NCBI RefSeq assembly: GCF_900452395.1
Contig: NZ_UGNV01000001.1
Span: 3,106,435-3,170,434, forward strand
Reading direction: 5' to 3'
Source: Legionella beliardensis
Lineage (GTDB): Bacteria > Pseudomonadota > Gammaproteobacteria > Legionellales > Legionellaceae
Length of the DNA: 64,000 nucleotides
The position numbers and the translations under genes were made by a program. Under the pieces are notes generated by a model. It saw nothing but the letters and a program-made list of their open reading frames with translations, was not told the origin of the DNA and ran no database searches. Shown piece by piece: positions 38,743 to 51,451 of the stretch (the first letter of the stretch is position 1; each line of letters starts with the position of its first letter).

Positions 38743-38872
38743 ATCTATTATTATCTTAAACCTTAAGACGTTAAGCATTTTATAGGTAAAATAAAACTCA
38801 GTTAAATTAATTGACTATACTGCTAGAAAGATTATTAAATACAAATTTTCTTAAATGGCTAAGGAGCAGCTC

Positions 38873-39538
38873 ATGTGTGGTCGATTCGTTTTAGACATTG
38901 ATGCAGAAGCCTTAAAAAAACAATTTGACATTGTGGCTGATGAATCATTAGCACAAGGTTATAATATAGCGCCAACAGAACAAGTTCTATGCTTAAAGCA
39001 AACTGATAAAGGCTTGGTAGCCGTTAATATGAAATGGGGTATTACAGCCTGGTATCCAACTAAAAAAAGTACTTTATTATTTAATGCTCGCCAAGAGAGT
39101 GTTGCTGAAAAGCCAACGTTTCGTCAAAGTTTTAAACATCGACGCTGTTTAATGATCATGAGTGGCTTTTTTGAATGGCAGCATACAACACAAGCAAATA
39201 CGGCTAAAAAGCAGCCCTTTTATATTACCAGAGCCGATCAAAAACTGATTGCAGTCGCTGCCATTTGGCAACAAGACCAAACAAATACAGCTTCACCCCC
39301 GGCTTGCTGCTTACTAACCACAGATGCTAATGATGTAATAAAAAAGCTTCACAATCGCATGCCCTGGATTTTAAATGAAGACCAGCAAGAACAATGGTTG
39401 CAGCCTAAGCCTTTCGATTTAACCGACCTTGAAATCATTAAACAGCTTAATCAACCCCTAGAATTAAACTACTTTCCAGTAAGTACAGCCACTAATAATG
39501 CCCGCTATAAATCAAAAGATACGATACAGCCTTTATAA
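38873..39538 (+). CDS. yedK: SRAP/HMCES-family abasic-site crosslinking protein (YedK-like)
   Basis: 221 aa from ATG 38873, chosen because the family needs Cys as residue 2 (MCGRF) and AAGGAG at 38861-38866 is 6 nt upstream; a longer frame would bury the Cys. Other key residues are visible: Asn in YNIAPT, Glu in NARQESVAEKPTFR, and His in LHNRMPWIL. After Met removal, Cys2 forms a thiazolidine link to abasic sites in single-stranded DNA, protecting forks. It is a stand-alone gene. Confidence 0.93.
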   Translation: MCGRFVLDIDAEALKKQFDIVADESLAQGYNIAPTEQVLCLKQTDKGLVAVNMKWGITAWYPTKKSTLLFNARQESVAEKPTFRQSFKHRRCLMIMSGFFEWQHTTQANTAKKQPFYITRADQKLIAVAAIWQQDQTNTASPPACCLLTTDANDVIKKLHNRMPWILNEDQQEQWLQPKPFDLTDLEIIKQLNQPLELNYFPVSTATNNARYKSKDTIQPL

Positions 39539-39615
39539 GCTATAGTAAAAATAATTTAGATTTCTCTCTAGTTGCTCGCGCTCATTCTGCATAATTTATT
39601 TTCAATTAATAATTT

Positions 39616-39624
39616 CTTAATATT
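39616..39624 (+). promoter_or_regulatory. PmrA-element-like CTTAATATT upstream of frameshifted orphan
   Basis: A second exact CTTAATATT, 104 bp before ATG 39728; the first is 112 bp before the CaaX orphan at 16507. The similar distance to the start codon is the main support. Confidence 0.4.
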
Positions 39625-39727
39625 TTTACTGTATCTTATCCAAGAGAGCCAATTTTTTTGATGTTAATAAATTGGCCTAATTAAAATTGTGTAAGATGCT
39701 TAAAATCACTAATCCTGGAGAATTAAA

Positions 39728-40817
39728 ATGAGAAAGCTTATCGAATTAAATACTGCAAAAGAAAACACTATCCCCACTAAAAAAGAAATCCGTCAACCTC
39801 ATTACCAGGACTATCTTTTTAGCAACTAATCCACCATCCGCATGTCCCTTTCATACTACAATTATCGATAACAGCCACCCTACTAGTCAGTGTCAGCCAG
39901 AGGGGCAAGATCCCGGCGCATTATTAGATGAGTTAAATTATCAATTCCTTTCGATTCATCAATCAACATCTCAATTGAAAAGCAAAGCGATAGACTATGT
40001 TCTTGTTTATATAGGTAATGACTTATCCTTATGGCAAAAAAATAATGAAAATCAGTATAAAAAAATAAAAAATGCAACCACACCCGCTGCTCAAGGTCAA
40101 TATACTCGCCTCAAACAAATTAGCCATATTCCTTTAACTATCCAAGCATTAATTAAAAACTACCGAAAAAGCGATGAAACAGAGGAAAAATTTGTTAATC
40201 AATTAAGTCAAATGCACGCGAAGTTAAATACTATCCTAGCAAGTATTGAGAAGGTGCTGATGAATAAAGGCTTGATAGCAACACAGCAAGCAATTCTTGA
40301 AAAATCAATTAACTTACTTGCAGCACTGATTAAGCAGCCAGAGCCTGCTCAGGCAAAGCAATTATTAGCGGCTTATCTAGCTTCTCTTGGACCTTATCTA
40401 AAACAAAATATGTTAGACAGTACCAAAGCTCAGGTTCATGAAATTGACCAACTGCTAGAGGGCTGGGGATTAAAAAATACCTCCGTTTTGAAAAATACAA
40501 GAGTACTGGTAGTGGGTCCACATGGGCCAAGACAAGGCCAAGTAGATATGCAATATTATACTAAGTTATATCAAACGGTTGGCGAGCAGCAACCTGATGA
40601 TATAGAAAATAATTATCTGTATTATATCGAGATGCTACCTTGGCAGATGCAAAATTTGGACATAGAAAAACACTTAATACAAAACTTTCTAATGGGTTCT
40701 GAGTACAATAAAACCATAGGTAAGAAAGTTCTAAATAACCGGTATGGCATGTTCAGAGATATACTTGAAAAAAGTGCGCCAGAAGCGATTGATGAAGTCC
40801 TTTTAAATAAGAATTAA
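39728..40817 (+). pseudogene. Orphan gene interrupted by a frameshift at an A6 tract
   Basis: ATG 39728 has GGAG at 39717-39720 and begins a 33-codon frame (MRKLIELNTAKENTIPTKK) that stops at 39828. The +1 frame is open from ~39750 to the stop at 40817, yet its first ATG is at ~40213 and its only early start is TTG 39975 without a ribosome site. Joining the frames at the AAAAAA run (39779-39784) gives one ~362-aa helical protein of unknown function. A sequencing error, a true mutation or programmed frameshifting would all look alike. It shares the effector-like style and the CTTAATATT element of the other orphans. Confidence 0.6.
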
Positions 40818-40950
40818 TAAGGTCATGCAATCATGCTGTAATTATAAAAGGCAGGTGATATGAGGTATTTTTCACTCTACTCTGCCTGATTTAACGTATT
40901 TAACCTGCTATTCCATTACTCAAATTGGCAGGATGCAAAGAAATTAGTTA

Positions 40951-42231
40951 TTAAATATGAGTTGCCTCATCAACAGTTTTAATTATTCCTTTGTCCACAT
41001 ATACCGGCGCTGCAATGCGGCGGATTGCAGGAAGCTTTTGTATATACCAACCTAGAGCTAATAATAAGATTATTGCAGCAATACCAAACGCTATCATCAC
41101 ATTAAAAACACTGCCTACTAGACCATAAAATAATGTACTACCAATAGGAATAGTGCCAAAACTTACCATGGTTATAATACCTATTACACGACCTTGAAAT
41201 TCGGCAGGTACGAGTTGTTGGATAAACACCATGCCTGCTGTTAAAGTTAGCATTAAACCAAGGTCAATAAAAAATAACATTGGCATTGCCCAAAGGATTG
41301 AACGACAGAAAGCAAGCCCTAGCATACTTATTATCAGAATGGCAGTTGCAATGATGAAAATACGATTTAATCCTAATACCGATTTCCGTGCTGACATATA
41401 AAATGCTCCAAGCGTCCCACCTATCCCACCTACAGCCAATAATAATCCTAACGTACCTGGCGTACCGCCTAAATAATAGCGATTAACAACTGGGACTAAA
41501 AATAGATAAGGCCATCCTAATAGCCCTATGATGCCTAAAAGTATAACAATAATAAAAACAGGTAATGAATTTTTAACATAAACTAAACCTGCTTTCATTT
41601 CTTCGAGAACCGACTTTTTAGTTTCAGTTATCGTCGCTTTATTGTGAACAGCTAATAAGCAAACAAAACTTGCTAAAAATAGCAGTGCATTAAACCAGTA
41701 GGTCGCCCCTTCACTACAGTAACTAATTAAAAACCCTCCTAATCCATAACCAAAAAACATAACCACGCGATTGGTAGAATTAATTAAGCTGGTAGCATTT
41801 CCTATGGTATTTTGATCAGGAATAATATCTGCTACATTCGTCACGATGGCGGGAAAGTAAAAGCATTGGCTAAAACCATAGATTAAAACTAAAAATAGCA
41901 TAACCCAGAAATTTGGCCAGCCAAATAATAATATTATTGCCATCGCTAGTGCCGCAGCGAATCCTGATAGCGAGACTATCCTCATAATTATTGGACGTGA
42001 ATACCTATCTACAATCGCCCCGCTTAAAGGACCTAATAGCATCGGTAAATTAAAGCCAAAACCAATCAAGCCGGCATAAAATGGTGAGTTACCTTTAATA
42101 TGAGTAACGATTAAGCCAAAAACCATCCCCGCCATCCATACTGATGTAAAAAAAAATAGTTCTGAGGCGTATAAAAAACGAAATTCTTTGTAAGTAAATG
42201 GCTTTATAAAAGGCAGGTGCGCAAATTTCAT
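40951..42231 (-). CDS. MFS transporter (MFS_3/EntS-like)
   Basis: 426 aa with 12 predicted membrane segments. The loop between segments 2 and 3 reads GPLSGAIVDRYSRP, the MFS G-x3-D-R-x-x-R/K signature, and the C-terminal half contains IQQLVPAEFQGRVIGI, typical of the EntS/MFS_3 group. Members export siderophores or drugs; no siderophore genes are adjacent. AAGAG lies ~7 nt before ATG 42231. Substrate unknown. Confidence 0.88.
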   Translation of the reverse strand: MKFAHLPFIKPFTYKEFRFLYASELFFFTSVWMAGMVFGLIVTHIKGNSPFYAGLIGFGFNLPMLLGPLSGAIVDRYSRPIIMRIVSLSGFAAALAMAIILLFGWPNFWVMLFLVLIYGFSQCFYFPAIVTNVADIIPDQNTIGNATSLINSTNRVVMFFGYGLGGFLISYCSEGATYWFNALLFLASFVCLLAVHNKATITETKKSVLEEMKAGLVYVKNSLPVFIIVILLGIIGLLGWPYLFLVPVVNRYYLGGTPGTLGLLLAVGGIGGTLGAFYMSARKSVLGLNRIFIIATAILIISMLGLAFCRSILWAMPMLFFIDLGLMLTLTAGMVFIQQLVPAEFQGRVIGIITMVSFGTIPIGSTLFYGLVGSVFNVMIAFGIAAIILLLALGWYIQKLPAIRRIAAPVYVDKGIIKTVDEATHI

Positions 42232-42511
42232 AAATTTACTCTTAATAATTAGCGTAACTGCTGCTGTTAAATAAATGTTATCCTGTAAACATGCATTAAT
42301 TACAGAAGCTAGATTAAAATTAATTACCCCTGTTTTAATCTAATCTTAGCAGCTTTAAAACGCAATTTCTGACCAAGAAAAATCAAAATAGATTACTTTG
42401 CTTCGCTTCGCTCACAAAGATGAGTAAATGTGTACTAAATTAAATTGCTGCTTATGGCAAAGGAATAAAGAGAATATTTATAAATTAGCTAAATTGCTCT
42501 TATAAATAAAA

Positions 42512-42629
42512 TGTGTATAAATTTATTAATACTTGTATTGAATGAAATTTTTTTAAGTTAACTTGTTGATATTAAATGATTATTAAATAATCCTATCTGT
42601 GGATAAATTGTGAATATCATTGTGAATAA
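42512..42629 (-). other. Cluster of DnaA-box-like sites
   Basis: Three exact matches to TTATNCACA read on the minus strand: 42512-42520 (TTATACACA), 42598-42606 (TTATCCACA, the strong consensus) and 42621-42629 (TTATTCACA). An 8-of-9 match is at 42609-42617. All share one orientation, and the last three are spaced 11-12 bp apart beside an AT-rich tract. From base composition about 0.03 exact sites would be expected in 500 bp. Function (DnaA titration, regulation or a replication role) is not known. Confidence 0.6.
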
Positions 42630-42676
42630 TATGATTAAGCAATCATGGATATGGTTTTACAATTAGAAAGACAGCT

Positions 42677-42703
42677 CGTGCTCACTATTGGTTAATGAAC
42701 ACG
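42677..42703 (-). terminator. Candidate terminator of the atp operon
   Basis: On the minus strand CGTGTTCA pairs with TGAGCACG (one mismatch) about 25 nt after the atpC stop, followed by a pyrimidine-rich stretch without a clean T run. Confidence 0.4.
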
Positions 42704-42725
42704 AAACAAACTATAAGCTATTTTT

Positions 42726-43148
42726 TTACTTAAGACTTTGTCTTAATTTTTGGATAGCGCGAATCTGAGCTACAGCACGTGCTAATTCGGTCGCGGCCAA
42801 AGCGTAATTTAGTTCAGCATTTTTATTAGTCATTGCTTCTTCTGCACGAGCTTTAGCTGCAAGCGCTGCTGCTTCATCTAAATCTTCAGCACGCTCAACA
42901 ACATCTGCTAAAACAGAAACGTGATAGGGCTGAACCTCAAGCATACCACCAGAGACATAATAAATATCTTGCCCACCGCCTGGATGAGTGATTCTAATTT
43001 CTCCAGGCTTTAATACGGTAAGTAATGGTGCATGTCCAGGTGTAATACCTATTTCACCTAGCTCACCGGTAGCTATCACCATTTCAACACAGCCTGAAAA
43101 AATTTCTTGTTCTGCGCTGACAATATCCAAGCGAGTTGTATTTGCCAT
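42726..43148 (-). CDS. atpC: ATP synthase F1 subunit epsilon
   Basis: 140 aa from ATG 43148, chosen because the family starts MA(N/M)T..LDIVSAE and AAGGTGA lies just upstream; the longer frame would add six residues. It shows the N-terminal beta-sandwich (IVSAEQEIFSG, GELGEIGITPGHAPLL, GEIRI) and the C-terminal helical pair that inhibits ATPase activity. It is the last gene of the operon, 14 bp after atpD. Confidence 0.97.
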   Translation of the reverse strand: MANTTRLDIVSAEQEIFSGCVEMVIATGELGEIGITPGHAPLLTVLKPGEIRITHPGGGQDIYYVSGGMLEVQPYHVSVLADVVERAEDLDEAAALAAKARAEEAMTNKNAELNYALAATELARAVAQIRAIQKLRQSLK

Positions 43149-43162
43149 ACTATCACCTTGCC

Positions 43163-45416
<2,254 letters not shown>

Positions 45417-45474
45417 ATCATCACCTTAATCTATTTGTTGGGCTTTTTTAGCCCATCTGCACACTTAAAATGTT

Positions 45475-47028
45475 TTACCAGCTACCAGTACGCTTGAATT
45501 CTTCTACGGCATTTTTTAACTCTGCTTCGATATCATTATCATAAGCACCAGTTTCATTAATTTTATTAATTAAAGATGCATAAGAAGAGCTCATAAACCC
45601 TCTCAACGCTGCTTCAAAACTGCCAATCTCAGCTAAAGGAATATCATCTAAGTAACCTTTTTCAACAACAAATAAAGAGATACTCATTTCAGCCACAGAC
45701 AGTGGGGAATATTGCTTTTGCTTCATGATTTCAGTAATCCGTTGCCCTCGCTCTAATTGTTTGCGAGTTGCATCATCTAAGTCTGAAGCAAATTGAGAAA
45801 ATGCTTCTAATTCACGAAACTGAGCTAATGCTAAACGTGTACCACCACCGAGTTTTTTCATAATTTTAGTCTGAGCAGCACCACCTACACGCGATACAGA
45901 AAGACCTGAGTTAATTGCAGGACGAACGCCTGAGTTAAATAAATCCACATCAAGAAATATCTGACCATCGGTAATTGAAATGACGTTGGTAGGTACGAAA
46001 GCGGAAACGTCGCCTGCTTGCGTTTCAATAATTGGCAACGCAGTCAATGAACCTGTTTTCCCTTTTACTTCGCCATTCGTTAAACGCTCAACCTCTTCAG
46101 CATTAATACGTGAAGCACGCTCTAATAAACGTGAATGTAAATAGAAAATATCCCCAGGGTAAGCTTCACGACCTGGAGGACGTCTTAATAGTAGAGAAAT
46201 TTGGCGATAAGCCCAAGCTTGTTTAGTTAAGTCATCATAAACAATTAAGGCATCCTCACCACGCTCCATAAAATATTCACCCATAGCACATCCGGCATAA
46301 GGTGCAATAAATTGTAAAGCTGCAGAATCAGAAGCACTCGCCACAACGACAATGGTATGCTCCATTGCCCCATGCTCTTCAAGCTTACGTACTGTATTAG
46401 CAATAGAAGAGGCTTTTTGGCCAATAGCCACATAAATACATTTAATACCAGTGCCTTTTTGATTGATAATGGCATCAATAGCAATAGCAGATTTACCTGT
46501 TTGACGGTCACCAATAATCAGCTCTCGCTGACCACGACCTACTGGAATCATAGCATCAATTGCTTTTAATCCAGTTTGTACAGGCTGATCAACTGATTGA
46601 CGAGCAATAACGCCTGGGGCTACTTTTTCAATAGGTGACATTTTTTTAGCATTAATTGGGCCCTTGCCATCAATAGGATTACCTAAAGCATCAACAACGC
46701 GGCCTAATAATGCTTCGCCTACGGGCACTTCAAGAATACGACCTGTACATTTGCCCTTTTGGCCCTCTGATAAACTTGAAGCGTCTCCAAGAATAACAGC
46801 ACCAACCGAATCGCGCTCTAAGTTAAGTGCTAAACCATAGATGCCACCAGGGAATTCTATCATTTCACCCTGCATTACATCCGCTAAACCATGAAGGCGA
46901 ATAATTCCATCTCGTAAGCTAACAATTGTACCTTCATTTCGAGCTTCTGAAGCAACATTAAATTGTTCAATTTTCTGCTTAATTAGTTCGCTAATTTCAG
47001 ATGGGTTTAATGCAACTTGTTCTGACAT
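45475..47028 (-). CDS. atpA: ATP synthase F1 subunit alpha
   Basis: 517 aa. Walker A is [13 protein letters not shown], the Arg-finger region is in the [17 protein letters not shown] block, and the N-terminal barrel contains [16 protein letters not shown]. It forms the non-catalytic nucleotide sites of F1. AGAGGAT lies before ATG 47028; 18 bp separate it from atpH. Confidence 0.99.
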   Translation of the reverse strand: MSEQVALNPSEISELIKQKIEQFNVASEARNEGTIVSLRDGIIRLHGLADVMQGEMIEFPGGIYGLALNLERDSVGAVILGDASSLSEGQKGKCTGRILEVPVGEALLGRVVDALGNPIDGKGPINAKKMSPIEKVAPGVIARQSVDQPVQTGLKAIDAMIPVGRGQRELIIGDRQTGKSAIAIDAIINQKGTGIKCIYVAIGQKASSIANTVRKLEEHGAMEHTIVVVASASDSAALQFIAPYAGCAMGEYFMERGEDALIVYDDLTKQAWAYRQISLLLRRPPGREAYPGDIFYLHSRLLERASRINAEEVERLTNGEVKGKTGSLTALPIIETQAGDVSAFVPTNVISITDGQIFLDVDLFNSGVRPAINSGLSVSRVGGAAQTKIMKKLGGGTRLALAQFRELEAFSQFASDLDDATRKQLERGQRITEIMKQKQYSPLSVAEMSISLFVVEKGYLDDIPLAEIGSFEAALRGFMSSSYASLINKINETGAYDNDIEAELKNAVEEFKRTGSW

Positions 47029-47046
47029 GAAATCTATCCTCTTAAT

Positions 47047-47589
47047 TTATGCGGCCAAACTGGTGCTAAGTTTATCTAATTTGCCACGAACCGAGCCATC
47101 TATCACTAAGTCGCCAGCAAGAATCACAGCACCACCTATCAGCTTTTTATCAATAGTAATTTGCAGAGTTACTTTGCGCTGCAAGCGACCGCTTAGTGTA
47201 TTAATCAATTTCTGCTGCTGATCTTTAGACAATTCTGAATAGCTAATAACATTTGCTATGAGTGTTTTTTCTTGTTCTGCACGCATTGCTTCAAATAAAT
47301 TGTAAATATCAGGCAAAGCCATTAAACGTTTATTCTCAGCCAGTAGCGTTATAAAATTTTTTAGGTAAACTGCATCCTCAGAAGCAATTTTATTAGCACT
47401 CATTAATAATTCAACGTGCTGCTCTACTGTGGACGCAGGGTTATTAATAAAGTTTGCTGCGTTTTTATCTAACACTACTAATGCTAAATTGTGCAAGTAT
47501 TCTGACCCCTGGCGTAATTTCCCAGCATCAAAGGCATATTTAAAAATAGCTTTGGCATAAGGCCTAGCAATTGTTACGCTCTCAGACAT
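47047..47589 (-). CDS. atpH: ATP synthase F1 subunit delta
   Basis: 180 aa from ATG 47589; the TTG six bases upstream gives only two extra residues. The N-terminal six-helix domain starts [13 protein letters not shown], and the C-terminal [38 protein letters not shown] block is the OSCP/delta signature. It links F1 to the b-subunit stator. Confidence 0.97.
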   Translation of the reverse strand: MSESVTIARPYAKAIFKYAFDAGKLRQGSEYLHNLALVVLDKNAANFINNPASTVEQHVELLMSANKIASEDAVYLKNFITLLAENKRLMALPDIYNLFEAMRAEQEKTLIANVISYSELSKDQQQKLINTLSGRLQRKVTLQITIDKKLIGGAVILAGDLVIDGSVRGKLDKLSTSLAA

Positions 47590-47610
47590 GTCCAATCTCT
47601 TTATTTAATA

Positions 47611-48081
47611 TTAAATTTCTTCAATCAAGCTATCTAATAATTGATTATTTGTCTTTTCATCAATGTTTCGCTGAAGAATTACCTCAGCTCCCGCTACTGC
47701 AAGCTGAGCTACTTGTTTACGCAAGCTATCTCGCGCCTGATTAATTTCTTGTTGAAGTTTCTCATGCGCTATTTTAGCTTGTCGCTCCGCCTCAAGCTTT
47801 GCTTCTTCTCTGGCTTCTTCAATTAACTGTGTGGCACGTTTAGTCGCTTTTTCAACGATTTCTGAAGCTTGCGCTTTAGCATGCTTTAGTTCATCTTTGA
47901 CACGATATTGTGCTAACTCTAACTCTTTACGGCCTCGTTCAGCCGCAGCTAGTCCGTCTGCAATTTTATTTTGACGCTCTTCCATAGCTTTTGCCAGAGG
48001 AGGCCAAACAAATTTCATCGTAAACCAAACAAACACTGCAAACACAAGCATCTGTATAATTAGTGTAAAATTAATATCCAA
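47611..48081 (-). CDS. atpF: ATP synthase Fo subunit b
   Basis: 156 aa. The start is TTG (48081-48079) with GGGAG 6 nt upstream; no ATG is available before the membrane helix. Residues ~3-25 are a membrane anchor ([20 protein letters not shown]), followed by a long charged coiled coil rich in A, E and K that forms the peripheral stalk. A TTG start on a structural stator gene may lower its translation relative to neighbours; this is inference. Confidence 0.96.
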   Translation of the reverse strand: MDINFTLIIQMLVFAVFVWFTMKFVWPPLAKAMEERQNKIADGLAAAERGRKELELAQYRVKDELKHAKAQASEIVEKATKRATQLIEEAREEAKLEAERQAKIAHEKLQQEINQARDSLRKQVAQLAVAGAEVILQRNIDEKTNNQLLDSLIEEI

Positions 48082-48127
48082 TGCTGTCTCCCATAGCTTT
48101 TAAAATGCAAAGGCACCTTTTATGTTA

Positions 48128-48430
<303 letters not shown>

Positions 48431-48440
48431 TTAAAATGAA

Positions 48441-49668
<1,228 letters not shown>

Positions 49669-49694
49669 GAGTATACCTATCTTTACAGGCGCGG

Positions 49695-49723
49695 ATTATA
49701 AAGTAATCAATTTGGATAAGCAA
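49695..49723 (-). promoter_or_regulatory. Promoter of the atp operon
   Basis: On the minus strand TTGCTT (49723-49718), exactly 17 bp, then TATAAT (49700-49695), 27 bp before the atpI start. A perfect -10 box fits high constitutive expression. Confidence 0.8.
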
Positions 49724-49928
49724 CGCCAATTTATAGTTTTGCTAGCCTTTACTATAAATTATTACCTTGCTTAACCAGAAAGGGTGGTAAATTCAGATCA
49801 AATTGCCTATATTTTAAATTGAGGTTGTTATTTTTAAGGCCATTGAAACTACTCACTTAATTCAAAATAGATGTTAAGTTTGTGTTTATGATGGCAACTT
49901 TAATTAATCTCATAGATAGGAATAAGTT

Positions 49929-50171
49929 ATGTCTGAAAAGCAACAAGGTACAGCGTACAGCATGCGCGAAAAAATGCTCAACCGTTACGGTGATAGTATA
50001 TACCATAAACACAATAAAAACCACCATCCCTACCGTAAACATTCTAAATCCCACCCAGTTCGACAAGAAGAACTTCTAATCGAAGAAGCAGATCAAGATT
50101 CTACTGGCCTGCCACGTACAATTAAATTAAGAAAAATGCGTAAACGACTGGATAAAGGTCGTTACCATTGA
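49929..50171 (+). CDS. Small basic histidine-rich protein, 80 aa
   Basis: Not recognised. Residues 23-43 are dense in His, Lys and Asn (YHKHNKNHHPYRKHSKSHP), followed by an acidic stretch (QEELLIEEADQD) and a basic tail (TIKLRKMRKRLDKGRYH). AGGA is 8 nt before ATG 49929. The His block could bind a metal or nucleic acid. It is divergent from the atp operon and convergent with the BON lipoprotein gene. Confidence 0.6.
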   Translation: MSEKQQGTAYSMREKMLNRYGDSIYHKHNKNHHPYRKHSKSHPVRQEELLIEEADQDSTGLPRTIKLRKMRKRLDKGRYH

Positions 50172-50224
50172 TAAAGTTAGCATTAACCTCCAGGTTAGCC
50201 ACTTCCTGGTTTGGGTCGGTTGCC

Positions 50225-50248
50225 CTGTGGCCTTTAGATAGGCCACAG
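50225..50248. terminator. Perfect hairpin between convergent small protein and BON lipoprotein genes
   Basis: CTGTGGCCT pairs exactly with AGGCCACAG around TTAGAT, 4 bp from the BON gene stop. No strong T tract. Confidence 0.65.
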
Positions 50249-50251
50249 ATC

Positions 50252-50833
50252 TTAACCGGCAGGTGTCTCGCTTAAATTTAAATAACGCATCAGCTTTACC
50301 ACACGTACGACCCCTTCTGTATTCCTAGCTATACTCAAAACTTGATCGGCTTGTTTAGGCCTTACATCCCCCATAATATACACGATTTTATCTATAGTAA
50401 TAATTTTAAATGCGTTAGGGTCAATGTCTGCATCTGCAAGAATTTGGCTCCTTATTTTAGTCGTTAACCAAGTGTCAATTAGATCATTTGCTTGCCCTGA
50501 ATAAACGGCAACTTGAAAAAATATCTCACGATAGCCTGTTAATGATTTTAGGCGCATATGTGCTAGATGACGCAGTTTCTTTGAGGGTAAATGACCCGCT
50601 AATAAAATATCGCCTTTAAATACAGCTAAATCCAGGTAGCATCCCTCTTGTTTCAACATTCTGTCTTGAAATAATAAATGATTTGCCTGTACAGCAAGTT
50701 GATAATCATAGAATTTTTTATAAACATTGTGACGATCGTAGACGAGGGTTGCACCAGTCCATAAGCTGCTAATGCAACCATTTAACATAAAGATTGGAAT
50801 TAGGAATAATACATAAAGCTTTGATCGATACAT
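50252..50833 (-). CDS. BON-domain outer-membrane lipoprotein, divergent DolP paralogue
   Basis: 193 aa. A signal peptide ends in the lipobox FMLNGC (Cys19-20). Two BON-like units follow: LDLAVFKGDILLAGHL and the clearer DLIDTWLTTKIRSQI ... ITIDKIVYIMGDVRPKQADQVL. It is the tandem neighbour of the dolP-like gene, with the same overall layout and the shared YDRxxxxK segment after the lipobox. DolP-type proteins bind anionic lipids and support outer-membrane integrity. It probably arose by tandem duplication. Confidence 0.85.
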   Translation of the reverse strand: MYRSKLYVLFLIPIFMLNGCISSLWTGATLVYDRHNVYKKFYDYQLAVQANHLLFQDRMLKQEGCYLDLAVFKGDILLAGHLPSKKLRHLAHMRLKSLTGYREIFFQVAVYSGQANDLIDTWLTTKIRSQILADADIDPNAFKIITIDKIVYIMGDVRPKQADQVLSIARNTEGVVRVVKLMRYLNLSETPAG

Positions 50834-50885
50834 ATTTAGTAAATCCTTTACTTTAAAGTACCAGCTAGCTTTTAATTCAAGAGAA

Positions 50886-51449
50886 TTAAGTAATGTACCG
50901 AAATACTTTAACTACTTTGCGAACATCAGTTACATGTCTTGCTACATCGACCGCAAGATACGCCTGCTCATGAGTTACAGTTCCCATTAAGTAAACAGTT
51001 GCATTTTCAGTAACCACTCGAATTGAGCCTGACTCTAAATCTTTTCGACCAAGCATATAGCTACGAACTTGCCCGGTAATAAAAGTATCTTGTGTCTTTT
51101 GCTTAAGCGATAAGGGAAGTCCTATGGTTAATTCATTATACACCCGCCGAACTGCAGGAGTATTTTGGGCAATCTTCTCAGCAGCAACGCGCAAAGAAGG
51201 AGACGTAGTTTGGCCTACTAATAAAACGACCTGATTAAAGCTAATGACTTCTATGTGCGATCCTCTAAAACGAGCGTCTTCAACCAGCGCTTTATGGATA
51301 AGGTGAAATATACGCGCATCACTTTCCATTGTCTTTAACGTTCTACGATCATAAACAATCATTCCTGCAGCAGCACCAGCGACTACTACAGCTACACAAC
51401 TACACAGCAAACTACTAATTAACACATACACCAAAGCACGATACTTCAT
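50886..51449 (-). CDS. dolP: Dual-BON outer-membrane lipoprotein DolP (YraP)
   Basis: 187 aa from ATG 51449, which has GGAG 6 nt upstream; a longer frame would overlap diaA. The signal peptide ends in lipobox LLCSC. BON1 includes GSHIEVISFNQVVLLVGQT and BON2 includes TQDTFITGQVRSYML ... VTENATVYLMGTVTHEQAYLAV. E. coli DolP binds anionic phospholipids at the septum and maintains outer-membrane integrity. The diaA-dolP order matches E. coli. Confidence 0.93.
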   Translation of the reverse strand: MKYRALVYVLISSLLCSCVAVVVAGAAAGMIVYDRRTLKTMESDARIFHLIHKALVEDARFRGSHIEVISFNQVVLLVGQTTSPSLRVAAEKIAQNTPAVRRVYNELTIGLPLSLKQKTQDTFITGQVRSYMLGRKDLESGSIRVVTENATVYLMGTVTHEQAYLAVDVARHVTDVRKVVKVFRYIT

Positions 51450-51451
51450 TA

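Larger units (their letters stand above)
42232..42725. other. AT-rich intergenic region with a decayed palindromic repeat and DnaA-box cluster
   Basis: 494 bp between the MFS gene and atpC. It contains a degenerate fragment of the dispersed repeat at 42391-42426 (TTGCTTCGCTTCGCTCACAA) and the DnaA-box-like sites at 42512-42629 listed separately. The stretch 42430-42597 is nearly all A and T. No gene was found. Confidence 0.7.

Noticed and set aside
42232..42725. Main chromosomal origin at the DnaA-box cluster
   Set aside because: Gene strand bias on either side does not point away from this site, and no origin-linked genes other than atp flank it. The cluster is kept as a finding, not called oriC.
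47603..47611. TTTAATATT in the atpH-atpF gap as a PmrA-type element
   Set aside because: It lies inside the atp operon and shows how often such AT-rich words arise by chance; it carries no regulatory meaning on its own.
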